In this document: positions 1 to 5,081 of the stretch, piece by piece
How positions within the stretch are numbered: the first letter of the stretch is position 1
Layout: each line of letters opens with the position of its first letter
Assembly (NCBI GenBank): GCA_022563625.1
Contig: JADFNA010000171.1
Coordinates: 1-5,081, forward strand
Length of the DNA: 5,081 bases
DNA from: Candidatus Zixiibacteriota bacterium
GTDB lineage: Bacteria; Zixibacteria; MSB-5A5; GN15; JACZUZ01
Direction of reading: 5' to 3'
Made by a program: the position numbers and the translations under genes
Notes under the pieces: model-generated
The model's database searches: none
Told to the model about the DNA's origin: nothing
Seen by the model: only the letters and a program-made list of their open reading frames with translations

Positions 1-2
1 GC

Positions 3-554
3 AAACGCGGTTCTATCTCGCAGGACCCGGTGGATCGGGTTGCGTGGGCCAATCAGAACTACGGCATCATCAGAGAGATTTCCCAGGGCAATGTCTTGGA
101 CGCCGAAGTGACGACTGTGAAGAAGGACGTCTCGAGCCGTGAAGGTTATCTGGTCGAAACCGGGGCGCGCGGCACCTACCTAGCTCGCAAGGTCGTGGTT
201 GCGACTGGCGCCGGCATCGAAACCTCCGACCGCCAATACCATCACGTTCCCGACGAAGTGGCTCAGTTTCGCAATACCGGATACACGCAGGCCCAACGGA
301 TTTTGGACCTGGACCAGTTTCAGAAGGGCCAAGAGAGCTCTCGCATGGGCAGAGGCAAGGCTGTCGCCATCATCGGCCCCAATGCGGGCACCGACGCCAT
401 CATGGAGGCGGCCACGCGGGGTTACACCAGAGAGAATGTCTACTGGCTCATGTCTCCGAGACACAAACCCGGGGTGGCTCTCACTTGGGACGTGACATCG
501 GCGATATTCACTGTACCGGAACCGTTGGCGTCACCACAGGTAAAATCGATATAA
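3..554 (+). CDS. FAD/NAD(P)-dependent oxidoreductase, fragment truncated at both ends
   Basis: The frame is open from base 3, so the GTG at 30 is probably internal and the true start lies left of the window. Numbering from that GTG, residues 54-62 (KVVVATGAG) form the beta-strand plus ATG motif that closes the FAD-binding unit in two-dinucleotide-binding-domain flavoproteins. Residues 111-127 (AVAIIGPNAGTDAIMEA) look like the beta-alpha turn of a second Rossmann fold, for NAD(P)H, although the glycine pattern is GxxxG rather than GxGxxG. This order fits monooxygenase- or thioredoxin-reductase-like flavoproteins. The substrate cannot be named. Family-like sequence fades after about residue 150 (base 480). 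The last 20 or so residues, to the stop at 552-554, are antisense to the dockerin gene and are probably spurious. Sampled G+C is near 63%, clearly above the adjacent gene. Sure of the flavoprotein type, unsure of subfamily. Confidence 0.65.
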   Translation, partial: KRGSISQDPVDRVAWANQNYGIIREISQGNVLDAEVTTVKKDVSSREGYLVETGARGTYLARKVVVATGAGIETSDRQYHHVPDEVAQFRNTGYTQAQRILDLDQFQKGQESSRMGRGKAVAIIGPNAGTDAIMEAATRGYTRENVYWLMSPRHKPGVALTWDVTSAIFTVPEPLASPQVKSI

Positions 555-2638
555 CTGAAACTGAATGTCTCCGATGTTGAACTGTTTCCTGCAACATCTA
601 GCGCCCGCACACGCCAGAAATACACGCCCTCAATAGTTAGCGGCTGCGGCAAGCTGAACTCAGAAAACGAGATGTTGTCAAACGTGACAGAACCGGGTGA
701 TACAAAGAGCGAATCTTGAGATAGATTAAGTTCATAGGACGCGAAGTTTATGTCGAACACATCGGACCAGTCAAAAGATGGCTTGGCAATGTTGAATGTT
801 TTTTGGTCATCCGGCGCCAGCAATGTTGCGATTGTTGGCTCCACATTGTCTACAATGAAGCCCCTGACCGCCGAATAGTCTGAACTGTCGCCTGTAACAA
901 TATCAAAAGTCTTGACACGCCAGAAAGCAGTTCCGTCTCCGCTCAGCGTAACAACTGCGAAATTCGTGTCAGTAGTGAGTGAATCTTGAAGTAGAAGCGG
1001 ATTAGAAAAACTCATATCACTGGAAACCTCAACCCGGTAACGGTCCTGGTCGTGTTTCCAGGATGTGGCCCAACTCAACTGCGGTGAGGCGGTCACCTGT
1101 TCACCTTCTGCGGGCGAGCGGAGTCGCGGTTCGAGCAGCGGCAGGTACCAGTTTGCCGTATACACCTCAGAGTTTCCGTCCCGGCTGTCCGTCCATACCG
1201 CATTAATTTTGTCAAAGAATGCCGTAACGCCAATGTATTCGCCCAAAAGTCCGGCCCGGCTGTTGACCGGGACCATGATAACATCGCCGTTCTCATCACG
1301 CGGCCAAACCCGTGGTTTCGATAAACTTGTGCCCAGAAGCGATTCCGGGGTTGAGGAAACGTCACTGATTCGATGGTTGGCGCTGAATGTTTCTCCGCCG
1401 TCAAACGAATACGCCGCAAACAGATCAAAATTTCTGTAGAGTGGAGGATTTTCACGGTGATCTTCAAATACTACGATAACCACGCCTTCCTGATTGACCG
1501 TCAGCCACGGATGAAAACTGTCGGCCAGCTGATTATCCGGGTCGTCGTTGATTTGAATTCGGCCGCCCCATGTGATACCGTTGTCAGTCGAACGAATGAA
1601 ATCGACATCGGTGCGGAATAGCGACATGTCCTCTGGTCCACGGTTGGTAAAAGAAATGTACACATTTCCGTCGAACGGCCCGCCTGTGATATCCGCATCG
1701 CCGGCGGGTTGCGAATAAGTATTGAGCTCACCGGGCGCCTGGGTAAAACCGGAAACACGCAAAATGTCTGTGCGGGGTGAAAATGTTTGGCCGCCGTCAA
1801 ATGAAGTCACATGATGAAAAACTGAACTGTTAATCTGGCAAAAAGTCGAATCCAATTCCCGGCCGATCCAGATCACATGAACAGAGCCATTGCTACTGAC
1901 AATCGGGATGGAGAACTGGCCCGCGTCAATCAAAGATGCGCCGCAGGGTGATGAAGTAAGAATTGGCCCGACTATTATTGTATCGCCGAATGTCTGTCCG
2001 CCGTCAATTGAGCGCTGAAAAACGATGCGGTCGGGATTCGGAAAACGCGTCCAGGACACATACACATTGCCATGATGCGGCCCGCCTGTCCGGTCAACAG
2101 TGATGAACTGTTTGTCCTCAAATTGTGGACCGGGAACCGGAAGTGTCGGGAACGGGCCGGTCCAACTGATTCCTTTGTCTGCGGACTTGTAGAACACGAT
2201 AAATGAAGTGTCGTTTTCCGGCGGGGCGCTTGGTGAAAAATCCAAAATTGACATATAGAAGTTCCCCTCGGCATCCACTGTCATGGTTGGATCCGATTGC
2301 CAGGCCCCGAACCCTACGCCGTTGATGATGTTAGTATATTGCATGAGCGGCTCAATCAGTGAATCTGTCCAGGTCATTCCACCGTCAGTCGAGCGGCCGA
2401 TTCCCACTTGACGGAACCCGAGGCGGAAGTCCCGCCAGTTGGCGATAATGATATTACTGTCCAGCGGGGAAAAGAACACCTGTTCTTCGTTGTTGAGCTG
2501 GGGAATATTCGTAATGCGGATATTCGCCGGAGTTGGGATTGAGGCTGTCCGCAAAATTTTTGGCAAAACGGTGAAACAACAAACTGCGATTCCCAATGAA
2601 ATCGCAAAACGGCCGGTGAGAATTGGTGTTCTGTTCAT
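440..2638 (-). CDS. Secreted Asp-box (BNR) beta-propeller protein with Ig/Fn3-like domains and a truncated dockerin
   Basis: Residues 11-26 form a hydrophobic core after an N-terminal arginine pair, suggesting a Sec signal peptide or anchor. Residues about 45-500 contain six Asp boxes: RSTDGGMTW (82), KSADKGISW (151), RSIDGGQTF (209), TSFDGGQTF (278), RSTDNGITW (349) and YSFDGGETF (410). This is the hallmark of sialidase-like beta-propellers. Two Ig/Fn3-like modules follow (about 503-596 and 597-696), sharing the signatures AFWRVKTFD (571) and YFWRVRALDVAGN (672). Residues 701-716 (CGDANGSGTVNIADVT) are the calcium loop of a type I dockerin repeat, with ligand positions D703, N705, S707 and D714. 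The helix and second repeat that should follow are missing. Residues 717-732 are probably junction artefact. No FRIP motif is seen, so sialidase activity is not supported. The protein may bind or process extracellular glycans, or be purely structural. ATG 2638 is chosen for its strong ribosome site. Confidence 0.88.
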   Translation of the reverse strand: MNRTPILTGRFAISLGIAVCCFTVLPKILRTASIPTPANIRITNIPQLNNEEQVFFSPLDSNIIIANWRDFRLGFRQVGIGRSTDGGMTWTDSLIEPLMQYTNIINGVGFGAWQSDPTMTVDAEGNFYMSILDFSPSAPPENDTSFIVFYKSADKGISWTGPFPTLPVPGPQFEDKQFITVDRTGGPHHGNVYVSWTRFPNPDRIVFQRSIDGGQTFGDTIIVGPILTSSPCGASLIDAGQFSIPIVSSNGSVHVIWIGRELDSTFCQINSSVFHHVTSFDGGQTFSPRTDILRVSGFTQAPGELNTYSQPAGDADITGGPFDGNVYISFTNRGPEDMSLFRTDVDFIRSTDNGITWGGRIQINDDPDNQLADSFHPWLTVNQEGVVIVVFEDHRENPPLYRNFDLFAAYSFDGGETFSANHRISDVSSTPESLLGTSLSKPRVWPRDENGDVIMVPVNSRAGLLGEYIGVTAFFDKINAVWTDSRDGNSEVYTANWYLPLLEPRLRSPAEGEQVTASPQLSWATSWKHDQDRYRVEVSSDMSFSNPLLLQDSLTTDTNFAVVTLSGDGTAFWRVKTFDIVTGDSSDYSAVRGFIVDNVEPTIATLLAPDDQKTFNIAKPSFDWSDVFDINFASYELNLSQDSLFVSPGSVTFDNISFSEFSLPQPLTIEGVYFWRVRALDVAGNSSTSETFSFSYIDFTCGDANGSGTVNIADVTSQVRATPGLCLGDMSQ
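478..494. other. Probable chimeric or deletion junction between two unrelated genes
   Basis: Two convergent genes lose their family sequence at the same place. On the minus strand the dockerin loop is well formed through Thr716 (bases 491-493) and then turns into unrelated residues. On the plus strand the oxidoreductase is plausible to about base 480 and then reads through antisense dockerin sequence. Neither gene has its own stop near the boundary. Both borrowed stops (minus at 440, plus at 554) lie inside the other gene. G+C shifts from about 63% to about 40% in hand-counted 60-base lines on either side. No inverted repeat, target duplication or transposase is visible, which argues against an insertion sequence. 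The exact breakpoint cannot be fixed without homologues. Confidence 0.7.
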
Positions 2639-3004
2639 GGTACCTCCAGAGAAAGAAAACCGATTTTACACACGAAAAGCGAATTCGGCCCCAAAGAACT
2701 TTTTCAGAAAACTTGTGCGAAACGGGCAATCATTGTGAGGAAAGATAATTCAGCCCGGTTACGTGAGGAATTTGCCAGCTCCTGAGAGAGGACGCACAGG
2801 CGCCCTGTCAGTTTAGAAGATAGCTCCTGATTCGAATTCTGACAAGTTGAAAATCAACCCGTCGATTGAGGTTGCCAGACGGCCGGATGTTCGATATGTT
2901 CGCCCCGGATGGAGACTCCCGGCGCCGGTCCAGGGGCAGAACTTCAATCCAGCCCGGGATTATCGGGAATATTCACCCGCACGAGTTCAGAGAGCGAATT
3001 GACA
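2639..3004. other. Divergent intergenic region (366 bp) without a convincing gene
   Basis: This region separates two divergent genes and should carry both promoters. Apart from the GGAGG site of the minus gene, signals are weak. There is a TAAAAT -10-like box on the minus strand (2663-2668) and GATAAT on the plus strand (2744-2749), neither with a good -35. Short direct repeats are visible: gtgaggaa at 2735-2742 and 2763-2770, and agctcctga at 2777-2785 and 2822-2830. Small hairpins are ACAGG-CGC-CCTGT (2796-2808) and GTTGA-AAA-TCAAC (2846-2858). A competing pairing, CAACC (2855-2859) with GGTTG (2870-2874), shares one arm with the second hairpin. All stems are 5 bp and could be chance. No RNA gene or terminator with a T-run is seen. 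Confidence 0.5.
2643..2647 (-). promoter_or_regulatory. Ribosome binding site (GGAGG) of the Asp-box gene
   Basis: The minus strand reads GGAGG, then four bases (TACC), then the ATG at 2638-2636. It is a near-perfect Shine-Dalgarno core, at slightly short spacing, and it fixes the start codon. Upstream on the same strand, TAAAAT (plus coordinates 2663-2668) resembles a -10 box, but no matching -35 hexamer sits 16-18 bases away, so I do not call a promoter. Confidence 0.8.
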
Positions 3005-5081
3005 ATGGCCAAACCGCACACAAGAGAGAGTTACGATCCCCTGCAAAAGTACGTGGAGAAATCAGCGGCGTTTCCATACCTGTTGATTGCGCTGATGGTT
3101 TTGGGACTGCTGGCGCTATTCCGGGATTTCATTTTCTCCAATTTGATGCTGGCTGGTTCGGATATGCTGAACGCCGGCGTGTTTTTCCGGCAGATGCTGG
3201 TCGAGCATGTTTCCGAAAGCGGCTCTCCTCCGGGATGGAACCCCTATATTTTTGGGGGCATGCCGTATGTCGATGCGTTTCACGGCGACATCTTCTATCC
3301 GTTTTCCACACTCAAATTTTTCGGAAATATTTACCGTATGCTGGGCTGGAACTTTGTGTTGCATTTTCTTTTAGCCGGCATATTTATGTACCACACCGCA
3401 CGCCAGTTTTCACTGTCTCGCCTTGCCTCATCGTTCGCCGGACTGGCGTATATGTTTTCGGGATACCTGATCAGTCTCGTGGCGCCGGGTCATGACGGCA
3501 AGATTTTTGTCACAACACTCTTCCCGCTTTCGATTCTCTTTCTCGACCGCGCTTTTCAGAAAGACCATTTGCTGAACTTTGCGCTTCTTGGCTCAGTGAT
3601 CGGGTTGATTATCCTCACACCACACCCGCAAATGTCATATTTCACTCTCTGGGCGCTCGGATTGTATACGGCCTATTTGCTCTACAACCGAATTCGCGCC
3701 AGAGCTCCATTTGGCGGGACCGCAGCTCTGGCAGGCGGGGCGGCGCTGGCTGTGGCCCTAGGACTGGGTGTCTCCGCCATACAGTTTTACCCCGGGTTTA
3801 GCTATACCAAAGAGTTTTCGCCCAGGGCGGACACGAAAAGCGGCTATGGCTGGGCCACCTCCTGGTCGCTGCATGAAGAAGATGTTGTCGGTTTGATCGC
3901 GCCCGAATTTGGCGGCGTCAAAGTCAACCAGCAAAAATATCCGAACGTGTATTACTGGGGCAAAAATGCTTTCAAAGATAATTCAGAGTATGCCGGTGTG
4001 GTGGCGCTTTTCTTGGCGGTCATCGGCGCATTTTTCTATCGCAGAAAGGGGATATTCTTCGGCGGGCTGGCGCTGTTTGCGCTTTCCTATGCGCTGGCAG
4101 ACACGACACCGCTGTTCAAGATATATTATCACCTCATACCCAATGTGCAATCATTGCGCGCCGCGTCAATGATCATGTTTATCTTCAGCTTCTGTGTGTC
4201 ATTGCTGGCGGCGATGGGCATCCAGTGGCTGTTGACTGAATATGACAGCGCCGCATCTTCCACAAAAGCCCGGCTGAAAAAATATCTGCTGTACTCCAGC
4301 CTGACACTTGCGGCGCTGGCGCTTCTCTGGTCGGTTTCCGGTGAAGGCATGCTCAGCGCCTACACGTCTGTTTTTTATTCTGACATAAAGAGACGTATTA
4401 TTCAGGGCGGAGGGACGAAATGGCAGATGGCGGTTGCCAATCTACCGGCGGCCAAGGCGGGTTTTTGGATTTCGTTCGTTCTGGTGGGCGCGGCGGCTGG
4501 AACTATCTGGATGGTCGTCCGCAAACGCATCCCGCGCTGGGCGCTTTTGGCGCTTCCGCTTCTGGCGTTGGCCGATGGCCTGCGTTTTGACGGGCGCTTT
4601 GTTGAAACTGTTCCACAAGCGCGATTTCAGCAGACGTTTGGCGTGAACGGCGTAACACAATTCATCAAGTCACAACAGGGGACGTTTCGCACAATGCAAT
4701 GGGGCCTCTTTAGCGGTGATCTATTGCCGTTTCATGGCATTGAAATAGTCTCCGGCTATCACGGTAATCAACTGCGCTGGTATGATGATCTTTTGGGAGG
4801 GCCGGCGCAGGTCCCGAATCGGATACTAGGCGGCGCGGGGCTGACCAATATTACCAACGGGCCTTTTTTGAATCTGGTCGGCGCCCGTTTTCTGGCGGTC
4901 AGGAAAAGCGTCCAGTTTCCGCCCGATCATTTTGGGGACAAGCCGCTGACGATCGCCAGAGATTTTGGCGGCGCAGTCATAATCGAAAATCCGAATTACT
5001 TCCCGCGCGCATTTTTTGTCGATAGTATAGAGGTCATTCCGGACCGCGCGAACATCTATCCGCGTATTCTATCCGGCGCCG
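3005..5081 (+). CDS. YfhO-family polytopic membrane protein (partial, 3' end outside window)
   Basis: There are 692 uninterrupted codons from ATG 3005 to the edge, with no stop or frameshift. Family members are commonly around 800 residues or more, so roughly the C-terminal fifth is missing. The protein has a short basic N-terminus, a first membrane helix at about 22-40, then a loop with GSDM (52-55) and the conserved-looking block WNPYIFGGMPYVDAFHG (78-94). About a dozen further hydrophobic segments follow (near 117-135, 140-160, 188-206, 210-227, 238-259, 328-345, 349-366, 384-407, 427-444, 486-505 and 511-524). The more soluble C-terminal part carries NPNYFPRAFFV (662-672), which matches the N..PRAF signature of YfhO proteins. 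The architecture resembles GT-C glycosyltransferases, and YfhO of Bacillus subtilis has been linked to lipoteichoic acid glycosylation. The acceptor here is unknown. An in-frame ATG at 2909 gives 32 more residues but lacks a ribosome site. A weak AGAGAG (2989-2994) precedes 3005. Confidence 0.88.
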   Translation, partial: MAKPHTRESYDPLQKYVEKSAAFPYLLIALMVLGLLALFRDFIFSNLMLAGSDMLNAGVFFRQMLVEHVSESGSPPGWNPYIFGGMPYVDAFHGDIFYPFSTLKFFGNIYRMLGWNFVLHFLLAGIFMYHTARQFSLSRLASSFAGLAYMFSGYLISLVAPGHDGKIFVTTLFPLSILFLDRAFQKDHLLNFALLGSVIGLIILTPHPQMSYFTLWALGLYTAYLLYNRIRARAPFGGTAALAGGAALAVALGLGVSAIQFYPGFSYTKEFSPRADTKSGYGWATSWSLHEEDVVGLIAPEFGGVKVNQQKYPNVYYWGKNAFKDNSEYAGVVALFLAVIGAFFYRRKGIFFGGLALFALSYALADTTPLFKIYYHLIPNVQSLRAASMIMFIFSFCVSLLAAMGIQWLLTEYDSAASSTKARLKKYLLYSSLTLAALALLWSVSGEGMLSAYTSVFYSDIKRRIIQGGGTKWQMAVANLPAAKAGFWISFVLVGAAAGTIWMVVRKRIPRWALLALPLLALADGLRFDGRFVETVPQARFQQTFGVNGVTQFIKSQQGTFRTMQWGLFSGDLLPFHGIEIVSGYHGNQLRWYDDLLGGPAQVPNRILGGAGLTNITNGPFLNLVGARFLAVRKSVQFPPDHFGDKPLTIARDFGGAVIIENPNYFPRAFFVDSIEVIPDRANIYPRILSGA

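Noticed and set aside
10..40. GTG at 30 as the true start of the flavoprotein
   Set aside because: The frame is open upstream to the window edge, the coding character continues through it, and no Shine-Dalgarno sequence precedes it. The missing N-terminal FAD-binding glycine motif must lie further left.
180..464. Minus-strand open frame opposite the flavoprotein
   Set aside because: It is antisense to the FAD- and NAD(P)-binding motifs and has no independent motif.
440..554. A real 115-bp convergent overlap of two intact genes
   Set aside because: Within the overlap each protein stops resembling its family exactly where the other begins, and the dockerin is cut mid-domain. A junction explains this better than true overlapping genes.
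1065..1439. Plus-strand open frame opposite the Asp-box gene
   Set aside because: It lies wholly antisense to well-supported propeller and Ig-like coding sequence, shows no recognisable motif and has no ribosome site. Other short frames in 1093-2738 are rejected for the same reason.
2639..3004. tRNA, small RNA or riboswitch in the intergenic region
   Set aside because: No cloverleaf, T-loop consensus or long stable stem is visible. The only hairpins have 5-bp stems and none is followed by a T-run.
2866..3495. Plus-strand open frame of 209 residues
   Set aside because: From 3005 on it overlaps the YfhO-like gene in another frame. Its residues are rich in Arg, Cys and Gly with no domain pattern, while the frame from 3005 has clear membrane helices and family motifs.
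3909..4660. Small open frames on both strands inside the YfhO-like gene
   Set aside because: All fall within a continuous 692-codon frame with strong membrane-protein character. They are shadows of its hydrophobic codons.

Overview
The window holds two complete or near-complete genes plus a fragment. They are a secreted Asp-box (BNR) beta-propeller protein with a C-terminal dockerin start (minus strand), a large YfhO-family membrane protein (plus strand, running off the right edge), and the middle or C-terminal part of an FAD/NAD(P)-dependent oxidoreductase (plus strand, running off the left edge). I found no RNA gene, CRISPR array, insertion sequence or phage gene.

Layout. Bases 3-490 or so encode oxidoreductase sequence. 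Around 478-494 the coding content changes abruptly to the 3' end of a convergent minus-strand gene. That gene stops looking like its family at the very same point: its dockerin calcium loop ends at base 491, and the rest of the dockerin is absent. Hand-counted lines give roughly 63% G+C on the left (1-60 and 301-420) and roughly 40% just to the right (541-600 and 661-780). The simplest reading is that two unrelated DNA segments are joined here, by an assembly or library chimera or by a real deletion or recombination. Everything from about 494 to 5081 looks like one genome. The minus gene runs from 2638 leftward with a strong GGAGG ribosome site. A 366-bp divergent intergenic region follows (2639-3004), then the YfhO-like gene from 3005 to the edge with 692 uninterrupted codons.

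Organism. The dockerin-type tail on a signal-peptide-bearing, multi-Asp-box protein with Ig/Fn3-like C-terminal domains, at moderate G+C, resembles secreted proteins of uncultured, environmental, Gram-negative-type phyla such as Zixibacteria and related FCB-like groups. This placement is inference from protein style only. The oxidoreductase fragment may come from a different, higher-G+C organism.

Function together. The propeller protein would act outside the cytoplasm or on the cell surface. The YfhO-like protein is a polytopic membrane protein of a family tied to surface-polymer glycosylation. They are divergently transcribed, and nothing in the sequence shows they share a pathway. I did not find a convincing new biological system. 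The most notable signal is the junction.
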